DNA of 45,291 nt, taken from positions 1 through 45,291 of IMG/VR virus record IMGVR_UViG_3300031227_000098; one strand, written 5' to 3'. The notes below the pieces were generated by a model that worked only from the letters and a program-made list of their open reading frames with translations, did not search any database and was not told the origin of the DNA. The position numbers and the translations under genes were made by a program. Positions 21,208 to 31,300 of this stretch are shown here, one piece after another. Position 1 is the stretch's first letter. Every line of letters begins with the position of its first letter. Source of the stretch: a virus.

Positions 21208-21645
21208 ATGGAGATACGGCCTGGGACAGACGAAGATTTTATACCAGCAATGGAATTGATTGTCGAATTTGCTGAAGAGTCTCTATCAGAGTACGGCACG
21301 TATTTAGACCCGGAGCGACTGAAGGAAACTTTTAACAAGGTCCTTAAGACAAGTTTTGTTGCGGTCGTTGATAATAAAATGGTTGGTGTTTTGGCTGGCC
21401 ATATCGTAAATGATTTTTGCAGTAAGCTGCCAGTATACGAAGAAGTTCTTTGGTATGTGAATAAAGAACATCGGAAATATGGAATAAAATTATTGCATTA
21501 TGTAGAACGATGGTGTTTGAAAAATAACATTAAAAGGATTACAATGTGTTGTATGGGGAATTTAAAAACAGATAAACTTTTTTCGTTGTATGAAAAACTG
21601 GGTTTTCGGATTATGGAAACACGGTTTATAAAAGAACTTAACTAA
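21208..21645 (+). CDS. GNAT-family N-acetyltransferase
   Basis: The 145-aa protein has the GNAT layout: IRPGTDEDFIPAMELI at the front, VAVVDNKMVGVLAG as the central strands, VLWYVNKEHRKYGIKLLHYVE (motif A; the acyl-CoA loop is RKYGIK), and KLFSLYEKLGFRIMETRF (motif B). Acetyltransferases of this kind sit by the terminase and portal genes in several T7-like phages. The substrate is unknown. AAGGGGATAAG precedes the ATG. Confidence 0.86.
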   Translation: MEIRPGTDEDFIPAMELIVEFAEESLSEYGTYLDPERLKETFNKVLKTSFVAVVDNKMVGVLAGHIVNDFCSKLPVYEEVLWYVNKEHRKYGIKLLHYVERWCLKNNIKRITMCCMGNLKTDKLFSLYEKLGFRIMETRFIKELN

Positions 21646-21659
21646 AAGGGGGGTAAGTT

Positions 21660-21971
21660 ATGCCAGTATTTACAGCAATAGGAGCAGCATTGGGGGCCTC
21701 AACTGCCGCGGCTTTTGGCGCGGGTGTTGGAGCTACAGCTTTAGGAGTTGGAATCGGTACCGCGGCTTTTGCAGCGGGCGGTGGTTTTGATAGTTCGAGT
21801 GACGGTGTTGATGGCAGAGTATCCGCTGCGGCTTCGGAAGGAACAGGCGGGATTACAGATGCTGAAGCGTCATCTGCGGCAAAGAAGAGAGCTTTTAGGT
21901 CTGGGGTTTTATTTACTTCGCCTACGGGTCTTGATAGTGACCCAAAAACTTCCAGTGCGAAATTGAGATAG
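21660..21971 (+). CDS. Small Ala/Gly-rich virion-type protein
   Basis: The first 40 residues are a hydrophobic Ala/Gly repeat (AALGASTAAAFGAGVGATALG), likely membrane-inserting. The rest is Ser-rich and ends SSAAKKRAFRSGVLFTSPTGL plus DSDPKTSSAKLR. An Ala/Gly helix followed by 'AKRAxRxxVLFTSPTGL' occurs just before the portal gene in other podoviruses, as here. It is probably a minor virion or ejection-related protein rather than a holin, but holin activity is not excluded. Confidence 0.66.
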   Translation: MPVFTAIGAALGASTAAAFGAGVGATALGVGIGTAAFAAGGGFDSSSDGVDGRVSAAASEGTGGITDAEASSAAKKRAFRSGVLFTSPTGLDSDPKTSSAKLR

Positions 21972-21981
21972 GAGATTAACT

Positions 21982-23760
21982 ATGGCGGATAAACGAGTAA
22001 ATAGTGACACCAAACTGAATAAATTAAAACGTGCGCGTACTGGATACCAGACGGCGAAAGTTAATTTCAATAACCAATACGCTCAGTTGAGTCAATATTT
22101 TTATCAGATTAAACAAAATTTTCAGGTATACACTCCTCAAACTATACAGGGACAGTTTGAGAACGATGGTAATATAAACGATAATGTGGGGGCTAAAGCC
22201 GCGAAGTTAATGGCGTCCGCTCTTATGGGCATGGTGTGGAAGGACGAGAAGGGTACATTTAGACTTATTCCTTCTAAACACCTTCCGGATACACAAGCAA
22301 TTAAAGATTATTTTAAGCGTATCAGTGATGATACAGCGGTTTACATGGAACGGCCCAAGTCTAAACTTACAACTTCTCTTTTTACAACCATACTTGAATC
22401 TGTTATTTATGGGACTTCAGGAATGGTTGTTCAAAAAGGGGATTATGCCACTCCATTAAAATATTATAATAAATCTATTTTATCTTTCTATATTGGGTAT
22501 AACAAAGAGGGGGAGATAAGAGAGTTGTTTATAGATTACAGTTTATCCGCGGATGAGTTATGGGACAGGTATGGCACTCTTGCAGGTGAACAGGTTGCAC
22601 AAGCTATTCGAAACAATGACCATCTTCAACGATTTGTTTTGACAGAGGCTATTCGGCCACGGTATCCCGGAGAAGCAAAAGACACTCTTGGGAAATTGGG
22701 GATGCCCTTTTCAGCAGATCTCTTTATGCCTAATCAGAATGTTTATCTGGAAGAGGGGGGCTATGAATCTTTGCCACTTAAAGTTCTGTTCCACGATAAA
22801 TTAGAATATGAGTCTTATGGTCGTGGCCCGGGAATGGCGGCATTGCCGACTGTAGTGCAGGTAAATATTGCTTCAGAAATTTTGGCGATAGGTGGTGAGT
22901 TAATTGCACAGCCGGCTTTAGGTATGTATGATAATGGGTCTTTGGCCGGGCTGGCAGTTGATTTATCCGCTGGTGCATTGAATGTATTTAATGTGGCGGG
23001 AAGCGTACCCACAGAAAAACCCATATTTCCGTTATTCGAGATCGGGGATTTGAGGGTCATGTTTGAATGGTACACAGGTCTTAAGGAAGAAGTAGCGGGT
23101 TATTTTCTTCTTGATAAATTATATGACCTCAATACAAAACAACGCATGACTTTGGGTGAAGCGGTGATGCGGGATCAAATTCGATCAGATTCTCTATCTC
23201 CCATATTTACTCAGATCATGGCTTTTCTTAATGAGTCTCTTACCAGATCAGTTGATATTCTTTATAGTATGGGGCTTTTGGGTGTTGCGAGTATTGTAGC
23301 TGAGGAGGACGTTAAGGTAAGAGATCTTAAGGCCAATGGTGTCCCTTCTTTTGAAATACCGCCTGAAGTTTTAGATGCTCAGATACGCGGGATTGATTGG
23401 TATGATATTCAGTTTATTTCTCCCGCGGCGCGCATTATGAATAATGAGGAATTGAATAGTACATTAAAGTTTTTGTCAGTTATGGGTGAGGCGGGGGCAA
23501 TCAGTCCGGATTTTGTTGATGTCATTGATCCAGATGGTACCGCGCAGAAATTAAAAGAGCTTACTGCTACAGATTCTATTGTTACACGTTCTCTTGAACA
23601 GAGAAAGGCCATAAGAGAATCCAGGGCTAAAGCACAATTAGAGGTGGCCAAGGTAGAAGTCCAGGCGAAAGTGGCTGCGGCAAATCAGGCTAATGCCCAG
23701 GCCGATGCAGCGCGTAGTGGCGCTATAAGAAATTTATCAGATATGGGAGGGGGCGCATAG
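21982..23760 (+). CDS. Portal (head-tail connector) protein, T7 gp8-like
   Basis: The 592-aa protein matches the podovirus head-tail connector family in length and pattern: an N-terminal helix with NFNNQYAQLSQYFYQ, GAKAAKLMASALMGMVWK, VIYGTSGMVVQKGDYATPLKYYN, DLNTKQRMTLGEAVMRDQ, and a C-terminal Ala/Gln-rich helix (AKVEVQAKVAAANQANAQAD) typical of the portal barrel. It follows the terminase block and precedes scaffold and capsid, the standard order. GGAG precedes the ATG. It forms the DNA-entry vertex. Confidence 0.93.
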   Translation: MADKRVNSDTKLNKLKRARTGYQTAKVNFNNQYAQLSQYFYQIKQNFQVYTPQTIQGQFENDGNINDNVGAKAAKLMASALMGMVWKDEKGTFRLIPSKHLPDTQAIKDYFKRISDDTAVYMERPKSKLTTSLFTTILESVIYGTSGMVVQKGDYATPLKYYNKSILSFYIGYNKEGEIRELFIDYSLSADELWDRYGTLAGEQVAQAIRNNDHLQRFVLTEAIRPRYPGEAKDTLGKLGMPFSADLFMPNQNVYLEEGGYESLPLKVLFHDKLEYESYGRGPGMAALPTVVQVNIASEILAIGGELIAQPALGMYDNGSLAGLAVDLSAGALNVFNVAGSVPTEKPIFPLFEIGDLRVMFEWYTGLKEEVAGYFLLDKLYDLNTKQRMTLGEAVMRDQIRSDSLSPIFTQIMAFLNESLTRSVDILYSMGLLGVASIVAEEDVKVRDLKANGVPSFEIPPEVLDAQIRGIDWYDIQFISPAARIMNNEELNSTLKFLSVMGEAGAISPDFVDVIDPDGTAQKLKELTATDSIVTRSLEQRKAIRESRAKAQLEVAKVEVQAKVAAANQANAQADAARSGAIRNLSDMGGGA

Positions 23761-23763
23761 GAT

Positions 23764-24102
23764 ATGCCTGAAGAAAAAAGAGAGGATGTAAAAAAGATTT
23801 TCAGTCGCGAGGGTATTCAGAAAAAACAGAAAGATCAAAGGGAAGAATACGAGCGAAAAAGTAAAGAATTGCGTAAAGCACTTGAAGATGTGGCTGTTAC
23901 TGCCAGTGGAGAGAAGGCATTGCGTTATCTTTTTCTGTTGTGTGGCGGCGATACCTCTTCTATTCGGCGAAGTAAGGATAGTGTTATTTCTTTGAACGAT
24001 ACTTTAGTTACTTTGGGGGCAAAATCAGTGTGGGAAACAATCAGAATTAATCTTACTTCTGATACAATTAAAAGGCTAGAACGGCATAACTGGGAAGAAT
24101 AA
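23764..24102 (+). CDS. Bbp19-like structural protein
   Basis: A 112-aa charged protein with a basic coiled helix at the front (KKQKDQREEYERKSKELRKAL). The second half, SGEKALRYLFLLCGG then ISLNDTLVTLGAKSVWETI, follows the Bbp19 family pattern: 'G...L..ll..cg', then a G-x-x-S/A helix. Such proteins are virion-associated in phages with this gene order. Located between portal and scaffold. The family call is moderate. Confidence 0.68.
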   Translation: MPEEKREDVKKIFSREGIQKKQKDQREEYERKSKELRKALEDVAVTASGEKALRYLFLLCGGDTSSIRRSKDSVISLNDTLVTLGAKSVWETIRINLTSDTIKRLERHNWEE

Positions 24103-24120
24103 TGAAAGGGTGGTAACAAC

Positions 24121-25029
24121 ATGACAGGAGCTACAGGAGCAGCGGGAGGAACAGCGGCCACAGGGGCAGCGGGCGCAACCGGGGCAACGGGCGCAACGGG
24201 CGCGACAGGTGCAACTGGAATAAATGATTCGCGGTTAAAGGCATTTAAAGTTCCGGAAAAATTTGCTGGTGAGTCTTGGGCTAAAGAAGTAAAGAATGTG
24301 GAAGATCTTTGGACTAAGATGGCCGGCGCGCAGAAATTGTTAGGTAAGAATAAGGTTGTTATTCCCGGGGATAATGCTACCCCAGAGGAGGTTACTGAAT
24401 TTCATACACGAATGGGCCGCCCTGGAAATCCTGAAGGATACGAGTTTAAGAGTGTTGAAGCGCTAAAAGAGGTTGAACGAAATGTCGATCTTGACCACGG
24501 CATGAAGAAGATCTTTTTTGAAGAAGGGATTTCTAAAACAGTTGGAGAGCGCATTGTCTCTAAATATGAGACGTTGGTATACGATATGCAGAAACCTATG
24601 ATTGAGGCGGCTGCAAAAAGAGAAATGGAATTTCAGACGTTAGCGACGGAAGTTTTGGGGGAGAACAGGGCTGAAACTATAAACGCTTTTACAGGAGTTT
24701 TGCGTGAGTCTCTTGGGGATAAAGCTCATCTGGCGTCTAAAATCTCGAACATGAGTAATGAGGAATTGTTGCCTTTGATTGTGTTGAGTAAGAATATACA
24801 TGATAAATATACCGGGGAGAATAAGGTCATTATTGGGGCTGACGGGACCCGGAGGTTATCCGGAGATTTGAAGGCTGATTTTCAGAATTTATCTCAGCAA
24901 AAGGTTGCTATCAAAACAGATGAGAAAATGGCGCCTCATATTAAAAAGATGAAATTAGTGAATTTAAATTTACAAATGCAAAGAGTTGGTACACAAGCAA
25001 AAAATAAAGGTATTAACCTATTTGCATAA
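24121..25029 (+). CDS. Capsid assembly scaffold with collagen-like N-terminus
   Basis: The 302-aa protein lies between portal and major capsid, where T7-like phages encode scaffold. Residues 40-302 fit that role: acidic and helical, with FAGESWAKEVKNVEDLWTKM and MGRPGNPEGYEF in the middle and a basic C-terminal helix. Residues 3-33 are Gly-X-Y triplets (GATGAAGGTAATG..., then GAT repeats) like those of the tail fibres, not expected in a scaffold. AAAGGG precedes the ATG. It may trimerise through this segment (inference). The capsid promoter follows the stop. Confidence 0.8.
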   Translation: MTGATGAAGGTAATGAAGATGATGATGATGATGINDSRLKAFKVPEKFAGESWAKEVKNVEDLWTKMAGAQKLLGKNKVVIPGDNATPEEVTEFHTRMGRPGNPEGYEFKSVEALKEVERNVDLDHGMKKIFFEEGISKTVGERIVSKYETLVYDMQKPMIEAAAKREMEFQTLATEVLGENRAETINAFTGVLRESLGDKAHLASKISNMSNEELLPLIVLSKNIHDKYTGENKVIIGADGTRRLSGDLKADFQNLSQQKVAIKTDEKMAPHIKKMKLVNLNLQMQRVGTQAKNKGINLFA

Positions 25030-25034
25030 ATAAT

Positions 25035-25063
25035 TTGACAAATTAAAAAAATAAGTGTATATT
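25035..25063 (+). promoter_or_regulatory. Promoter before the major capsid gene
   Basis: TTGACA (25035-25040), 17-base spacer, TATATT (25058-25063), just after the scaffold stop and 120 bases before the capsid ATG. The hexamers and spacing equal those of the arm promoter at 17945-17973. The leader that follows holds short GC hairpins such as CGGC-ATA-GCCG. Confidence 0.75.
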
Positions 25064-25184
25064 TGAAACATACAGTAAAACGTCCGGGACAAGAGCGGGG
25101 ATCGGCATAGCCGTCCGACTTAAAACGGGTATCGTTAATAGACATAAAATATTTATTGACTAACCTAATTAAGGAGGAAACAAG

Positions 25185-26135
25185 ATGGCTAGAGACGATT
25201 ACGCAGGTGTTGAAACAGTCCTGAAGGATGATTACTTAGGTAATCTTCTCAAGATTCCTCAACAGAGGGAAACCCGTCTTTTTGGTGGTTTCGCTGAAGT
25301 TACTGTAGAGGGGAAGCAAATGTATATCGACGGTATCGCACCGGTCGATTACCGAATAGACAATTCCTATAACGCCGCATCCGAGGGCGTTGCTGCAAAT
25401 TACTTCCGCAGGAAACTCGATACAGACAGAATGATTATAGAGGTGGATTACGATGAGCATTGGTTTCGTAAAACCACATCTACAAATCCGTCTGCCCTTA
25501 TTACAAACGAAATGATGAACGCTTCTTTTCGTTTCCTTGATAAGGTTGGTATTGATGCGTCGGTCGCGAGTGTGTTTTATGGGGAATATGGTACAACCGA
25601 ATTATCATTCGCTAATGATGGTGGTATCACGATTGATGCAACAGGGGGTATCACTATTGATCTTCTCAGGAAGATTAACCATAGATTTACCGGGACAGAA
25701 GTTGTTTCGCCAACTGGCATGAATAATGTCAAGTTTGTCATTACAGAAGATGAACAGTATGACATGGGTGGTATTACTCAGCTTACCTCTTGGCAGTTTC
25801 AACAGGTGTATCCTTCTAATGCCATGGGCGCGGGGAATGAATCAGGCTTTGGCCGCCAACTTGGTATGCAGAATATTACTTTTGGTGCACAGGCTGCTAC
25901 TGGTAAAATGTTGTGTGAAGCAGCTGCCGTAAGAGATTGTCTCGCTTTGGCGAACAATGCTATGATTTATGGTATGGCCTCTGACGGTATTAATTTTGAG
26001 ATTATACCTCTTTCAGAAACTAAGATCTCTACCATAAGGTTGAGACTTACTCTGACAGCTGGCGCGGTTAGAACTAACGGTAACAATGTCATTAAGTTTC
26101 AGACAACCGTTAAGGATCCGGGAGTTTTCTACTAG
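25185..26135 (+). CDS. Major capsid protein
   Basis: The 316-aa protein has the right position (after scaffold, own promoter, strong AAGGAGG site, followed by a strong terminator) and looks like podovirus capsid proteins of about this length. It begins with ETVLKDDYLGNLLKIPQQRE and continues with FAEVTVEGKQMYIDGIAP, FRFLDKVGIDASVASVFYG and a C-terminal beta part (STIRLRLTLTAGAVRTNGNN). No internal truncation is seen. An HK97-type fold is expected for the class. Codon use is smoother than in the early arm, consistent with high expression. Confidence 0.9.
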   Translation: MARDDYAGVETVLKDDYLGNLLKIPQQRETRLFGGFAEVTVEGKQMYIDGIAPVDYRIDNSYNAASEGVAANYFRRKLDTDRMIIEVDYDEHWFRKTTSTNPSALITNEMMNASFRFLDKVGIDASVASVFYGEYGTTELSFANDGGITIDATGGITIDLLRKINHRFTGTEVVSPTGMNNVKFVITEDEQYDMGGITQLTSWQFQQVYPSNAMGAGNESGFGRQLGMQNITFGAQAATGKMLCEAAAVRDCLALANNAMIYGMASDGINFEIIPLSETKISTIRLRLTLTAGAVRTNGNNVIKFQTTVKDPGVFY

Positions 26136-26146
26136 GATCTAATATA

Positions 26147-26180
26147 GGGTAGCGGGGTGGTCCTCGCTACCCCGTTTTTT
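26147..26180 (+). terminator. Rho-independent terminator after the capsid gene
   Basis: GGGTAGCG (26147-26154) pairs with CGCTACCC (26165-26172) around a 10-base loop and is followed, after CG, by six T. No new promoter is seen before the next gene, so downstream genes depend on read-through. This would make the capsid transcript the most abundant. Confidence 0.88.
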
Positions 26181-26206
26181 CAAATAGAGAAGATAGGAGA
26201 CAGGCA

Positions 26207-27127
26207 ATGGGAAGCGATAAAAGATATGATCTGACTTTTAAGAAAACGTCGGAGCTTTCGGCTGGGGATGGCGCAGCGGTTGCTGGAGATAAATTTGTTT
26301 TGATTGATATATCTGATGCTGAGAATCCGGTAACCCGGACTATTCAAGATATTATCGATCTTTGTGCTGGTGCCGGGGCAACAGGCGCAACAGGCGCAAC
26401 AGGCGCAACAGGCGCAACGGGCGCAACCGGGGCAACGGGTGCGACAGGAGACACTGGGGCTGCGGGCGCAACCGGCGCAACAGGCGCTCAGGGAACAGCT
26501 GGAGCAACTGGGGCAACAGGACTAGCCGGGGCAACAGGCGCTCAAGGTACTGCTGGCGCAACAGGCGCGCAAGGTACTGCTGGAGCAACAGGCGCACAAG
26601 GTACTGCTGGAGCAACAGGCGCACAAGGTACTGCTGGAGCAACAGGCGCTCAAGGTACTGCTGGCGCAACAGGCGCACAAGGTACTGCTGGAGCAACAGG
26701 CGCTCAGGGAACAGCCGGGGCAACTGGAGCACAAGGTACTGCTGGAGCAACTGGAGCGGCAGGTACAGCCCAGGGTGTTCAGGTAGAAGTTTCACTAGCC
26801 GAGTTAAATGCTGGTAAAACTCTTGTTGCTGGTGTAGAAGCGCAAAACATTATAGTTATTGATTTCAATGTAGTTTGCGACGGGTCTTTTGGAACTTTGA
26901 CGTCTGCTGAATTGGAAGATACTAGTGGCACAATAAATGTTTGCTCTATTGCACAGGCTCAAATGATTGATAACGCGGTATTAACGAAAGAGTCCACAGG
27001 GGTTACTCTTGGGGTCGGTGTAGCGGAAAAACTCACAACCGGTGAATCTTTGGTTATTACACACACCGGTCCTGATGCTGACACAGCTACAAAACTAACA
27101 GTATCACTGACATACGTACAGAGTTAG
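26207..27127 (+). CDS. Collagen-like virion fibre/decoration protein
   Basis: A 306-aa protein in three parts. Residues 1-52 are an anchor-like domain ([20 protein letters not shown]...DKFVLIDI) of the kind that starts many phage fibres. From about 54 to 188 it is Gly-X-Y: simple GAT triplets and nine GAQGTAGAT-type units. The last 115 residues are a beta-rich knob ([19 protein letters not shown]...). Placed right after the capsid terminator and before the tail tube genes, it may decorate heads rather than tails. The repeat DNA is nearly identical to that of the gene at 38626-40014. Confidence 0.82.
   Translation: MGSDKRYDLTFKKTSELSAGDGAAVAGDKFVLIDISDAENPVTRTIQDIIDLCAGAGATGATGATGATGATGATGATGATGDTGAAGATGATGAQGTAGATGATGLAGATGAQGTAGATGAQGTAGATGAQGTAGATGAQGTAGATGAQGTAGATGAQGTAGATGAQGTAGATGAQGTAGATGAAGTAQGVQVEVSLAELNAGKTLVAGVEAQNIIVIDFNVVCDGSFGTLTSAELEDTSGTINVCSIAQAQMIDNAVLTKESTGVTLGVGVAEKLTTGESLVITHTGPDADTATKLTVSLTYVQS
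26537..26752 (+). repeat. Eight tandem 27-bp collagen-coding repeats
   Basis: Eight contiguous 27-bp units encode GAQGTAGAT; a ninth lies just upstream, separated by other triplets. Synonymous differences (GCT/GCA/GCG, GGT ACT/GGA ACA) follow patterns that recur in the array at 38725-39642, including a stretch of over 50 bases shared exactly. Confidence 0.9.
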
Positions 27128-27159
27128 TGATAAATTAATTTTAACTATAGGAGGATATT

Positions 27160-27663
27160 ATGGCGGTAGTTGACTTAACAACGTATAAATCGACGGACAA
27201 CACTCCGATCGATGCAGTAACAGTTGCTGGAGCAGATTCACTGATGGTAGTTGCAAAGGGTACTATTACTGATACTAATAGTATTGCTTCTATCTATAGG
27301 CTCGCAGAGATTCCCTCTAACTACATCCCCGTGAGCGGCGAAATTACTTGTGACGCGATCACAAGCGTTAATGACGCTGATCTTGGTCTCTATGAGACTG
27401 AAGAACATGGTGGTGCGGTTATTGATGTTGATGCGCTTATGGACGGCGGGGACCTTTCTAGCGCGTTAGCTCCGGGTGCTGGTCTAAGTCCTATTTCCGC
27501 GGTTACAATTGCGAACCAGAATAAGGCTCTTTATCTTCTGGCGAGCGATGTTTCTAGCGAAAGACAGACTTATGTTTTGGCCCTTACCATAAACGCGGCG
27601 GCTACGGCTACTGGTAGTTTTATTGTGCGTCTGCATCTAGTTCGCAGAGAATACGCATCATAA
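27160..27663 (+). CDS. Putative virion structural protein
   Basis: A 167-aa beta-rich protein (MAVVDLTTYKSTDNTPIDAV...) with evenly spaced hydrophobic strands, no Cys-rich or catalytic motif, and the smooth codon use of the virion genes. It has the middle SLMVVAKGTITDTNSIASIYRL and the end SFIVRLHLVRREYAS. Its place between the collagen-like fibre and the tail tube gene suggests a head decoration or completion protein; I recognise no family. AGGAGG precedes the ATG. Confidence 0.75.
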   Translation: MAVVDLTTYKSTDNTPIDAVTVAGADSLMVVAKGTITDTNSIASIYRLAEIPSNYIPVSGEITCDAITSVNDADLGLYETEEHGGAVIDVDALMDGGDLSSALAPGAGLSPISAVTIANQNKALYLLASDVSSERQTYVLALTINAAATATGSFIVRLHLVRREYAS

Positions 27664-27698
27664 TTAGATCCGAGGGAGAATGTCTGATGTCATGTTGG

Positions 27699-27724
27699 GC
27701 AGGGGGGCGCACGCGTCTCCCTGC
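27699..27724 (+). other. Possible attenuator hairpin before the tail genes
   Basis: GCAGGG (27699-27704) pairs with CCCTGC (27719-27724), extendable by three pairs including wobbles, in the 85-base gap before the tail tube gene. It has no T-run, so it is not a standard terminator. Confidence 0.35.
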
Positions 27725-27748
27725 TTCCCTCCATAAAAAGGAGACATT

Positions 27749-28399
27749 ATGGCTGTATCAAATTCAAAAACAGACATCGTTAATCTGTCCTTAGATATAA
27801 TTAAAACTGAGAATATTAACAATGTTGAAATACCCGGGGACTCTAAAGCAGCTGTTGTAGCAAATCGGTGGTATGACGATGTGCGACAGGACGTACTTGA
27901 AGGTTTTCCCTGGAATTTCGCCGCAACAAGAGCAGCAATTCCTCTCAATGCAACTGCTCCGGATTTTGGTTTTGATGACGCGTATGTCCTCCCTAATAAT
28001 TACTTGTCTTTAGGTTTTATTAAATATTGGGATTTTCCTCTTTCACGATGGGACTATATGATTGAAGGGGGGAATATCTATATAGATAATGGTGGCGCTG
28101 CTTCGTTACAGATTGGGTATACCTCTGATGTAATTCAAGTAGTTAAATTCAGTCCTTCCTTTAAATTTTATTTAGCATATGCTTTAGCGGACAAAATTGT
28201 TTTTAAATTGACAGGAAATGTAAATCTTGCAGCCAGAGTTACCGCTAGTTCAAAGACAGCAGAATTAAAAGCCAAAGCTAAAAATGGGAAGGCCAACCCT
28301 CCAGTAGCGTACAGGCAGAGTAAAATGCTCGAAGGCCGACGAGTCTATGGTGGCTCCCGCACAACTGGTTTGTTTGCGGGGCAAAATGGCCGAACTTAA
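27749..28399 (+). CDS. Tail tubular protein A (T7 gp11-like)
   Basis: A 216-aa protein with the gp11/TTPA pattern: ALDIIK-like first helix (IVNLSLDIIKTENI), AAVVANRWYDDVRQDVLEGFPWNFAATRA (the 'Y...R..vL...pW.FA..r' signature), and YVLPNNYLSLGFI. It forms the first ring below the portal. The site AAAAAGGAG precedes the ATG. It overlaps the gp12-like start by 14 bases, matching the pairing in T7-like phages. Confidence 0.92.
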   Translation: MAVSNSKTDIVNLSLDIIKTENINNVEIPGDSKAAVVANRWYDDVRQDVLEGFPWNFAATRAAIPLNATAPDFGFDDAYVLPNNYLSLGFIKYWDFPLSRWDYMIEGGNIYIDNGGAASLQIGYTSDVIQVVKFSPSFKFYLAYALADKIVFKLTGNVNLAARVTASSKTAELKAKAKNGKANPPVAYRQSKMLEGRRVYGGSRTTGLFAGQNGRT

Positions 28400-31300
28400 C
28401 CTACCTATTTATGATTTCAGGCGGGGTGTCTTAACCCCCAAACTAAAAGATCGCCCTAATTTGGATCTGTATAAGAGCGGTGTTTTAGTTGGGGAAAATT
28501 TTTTAAGTTCACTTCATGGTCCAACAACTTATCGTCCCGGCTTTATTTATTCTCGAACTACCCGTCGTAATAATATTGCACATTTTATCCCTTTTACTTT
28601 TGCTGATGATGAGGCATATACACTTTCTTTTACTGAGGGGTACATGCGAATTTTTACAGATAGTGGCACGGGTACAATTCCGGGAGTTCTTAACGAAGAT
28701 TCTTTAGCTATAAGTGGTATTACACAGGCCAACCCTGGAGTTTTAACAGTTGTCGGAAATGATTTTGCGAACGGTGACGAAGTATATATTGAAGATGCGG
28801 TTGGCATGACCGAACTTAATGGTCAGTTTTTTCTTGTAGTTAGCGGGGTATTTCCGGGTACGTCCGAAAGAAACTGGCCGCTCTCCGATGCGTTAAATTA
28901 TACTTTTAACGCGGCCAACATAGCGGTTACCGCAGGGGTAGCGCGACTTAAATCTGCCGGAGCTAATACGGACTATGATTTTGAAACAGCAACAGAGTAC
29001 ACTTATCCTGTAACAATTGATGTAACAGGGGGAGTTGCTAAACTTTCAGGCGGTCCAGGAACTTATGCAATTACTGATCCGGTTATAGAAACAAATAATG
29101 GCTTTATTTTTATTACCGCGCTAACTTCGTTTGTTGCGACAGAAACTATCGCGGGTGCTGATGGGATTAAGTATGCTGTAAGTATGGACGATGGGGCAAA
29201 CTATGTATATTGGAACGGTGCGGCCTGGGTAGCAAGTGCTGGGACTTATGCCCAAAGTAATACCGCGACAGTTGTTGATGCCCATATCAGTACATTAGGT
29301 GCTGCGGGTACTTTTAAATTTAAAGCGGTTTTGCATTCCGCCACCGGAGCGACAACTCCGCAATTGGATAATGTGCTTGTTGGAAATTTGACATATCCAC
29401 TTACTGATCCCCCAATTGAAACTAAAAGCGGGTTTCCGTTTACTGTTGCTCTTGAGGATTTTACTGAAACAGCGACTAAACCCGCGAACACAGAATTAAA
29501 ATATATAGTATCTATAGATAATGGGGTGACGTATCAATATTGGACTGGTGCGGCATGGGCGGGGAGTGCGGGGACGTATGCCCAAAGTAATACCGCGGCA
29601 ACTATTAATACTCATATTAGTACATTGGGGGCTTCTGGTACGTTTAAATTTAAAGCGTTCTTACATACTACTGATGCGGCAGTAACTCCAAGTTTAAGTA
29701 ACATACATACACAATTTACCGTTGTGGCATCTAACACTTTTTCTCTTACTGACCAGGATGGTAATGCAACAGATACTTCAGGGTTTGAGGCGTATACAGG
29801 AAGTGGTATAGTTTCCCGGGTATATGAAATCGAATCTCCTTATTTAGAGGCTGATCTTCCGCAACTTAAGTTCGCTCAAAAAGCGGATATAATGTATATT
29901 GACCACCCGGCGTATGCTCCAAGAAAACTTACTCGATTTGGAGACGGGACATGGACCCTCACTACATATACCCGAACAAATGATCCGTTTGAACAAAAAG
30001 AGATTATTAATATTACACAGGCAAATCCGGCAAGTGTAACGACAGCGACGGCTCACGGCTATGTAGACGGGGACGAAATACTGATAGAAGATGTTTCGGG
30101 AATGACGGAAGTTAATCACGAAATATATACTGTTACACTGGTAAACAGCACTAATTTTACTATTGGTGTCAATAGTACAGCTTACGGGGCTTATACTTCT
30201 GGGGGAGTGGTGCTTTTGGATGGGAACGCCCCGGCTACTGTAGGTTTTTATGGCGGTCGTGTTTTTCACGGGGGCAGTACAAATGACCCTGATTTATTAT
30301 TCGGGTCCCGCAGCCCGGATCCTGCCGACGGGTCTACTCGATATGAGGATTTTACAGTAGGTGCTGATCCGGACGATGGAGTTTCTTATGCCTTAACTTC
30401 TGCCTCGACTTCTTCAGTAGATAGAATTCGATTTTTTATGGGCACCCGGCAGTTTCTTGCCTCGGGTACTTATGCGGGTATGTTGAAAATAAATGGGGGG
30501 TCAGATTCGGTACCTATATCCGGAACTGCGATTGAGTCTTTCCCTGTTGATAATTTTGGTGTTGCAGATATAATGCCCGCTAATTTTGGTACAGATATAA
30601 TTTACGTTCAGCGGGGTGGTGAAGTTGTCTATAGTTTTAAGTATACCTTGCTTAGTGATGGTTTTAAGTCTGAAGATGAAACTATTCAATCTGATGAAAT
30701 CACCAGGAACGGGGTAAAACAGTTGGCGTATCAACAGGGTAATCCTAATCAGATTTGGGCGGCTATGAATGACGGGCGTCTTTTATCTTTTGTTTATAGT
30801 GATAGGGAGAGTGTTTCAGCATGGAATGAACATTTAATGGGGGGAGAGGGGTCGGTATTGACAGTATCCGCTCAACCGCAAGAAGATAATCAGGACCGAG
30901 TTTGGAGTGTAGTTGAGCGCGTGATTAATGGGGTTACTCGAAGATATGTGGAATACCTTTCTAAAAATCCTCGCATACCTGAACGGAAAGAATTTTATAC
31001 TGGCACTACTTCTACATATAAAGAAACTGATGAGTCTAAATATAGAAACCTAATGTTTTTTGCCCAGAAGCGTCAGGTCCATTTGGATAGTTCTTTGTCA
31101 CTTGACACCACACAAACGACTACTATAACTCCGGCTGCGGTAAGCGGGGACGATGTATCTTTTGTTTCCGGTGTTTCTTTATTTAAAAGTACCGATTTAC
31201 TTCGTAAAATCCAGGTTAAATATGTTACGGGTACAGAACAAGGGATCGCGAAAATTATTGAGTATGTATCTGAGACAGAAGTAAAATGTCAGATACTTCA

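Noticed and set aside
21660-21971. Holin
   Set aside because: The Ala/Gly helix could insert in membranes, but the position before portal and the conserved-looking soluble end fit a virion protein better; a more likely holin lies at 42435-42635.
26352-26795. Leftward frames over the first collagen repeat block
   Set aside because: Same repeat artefact on the opposite strand of a well-supported gene.
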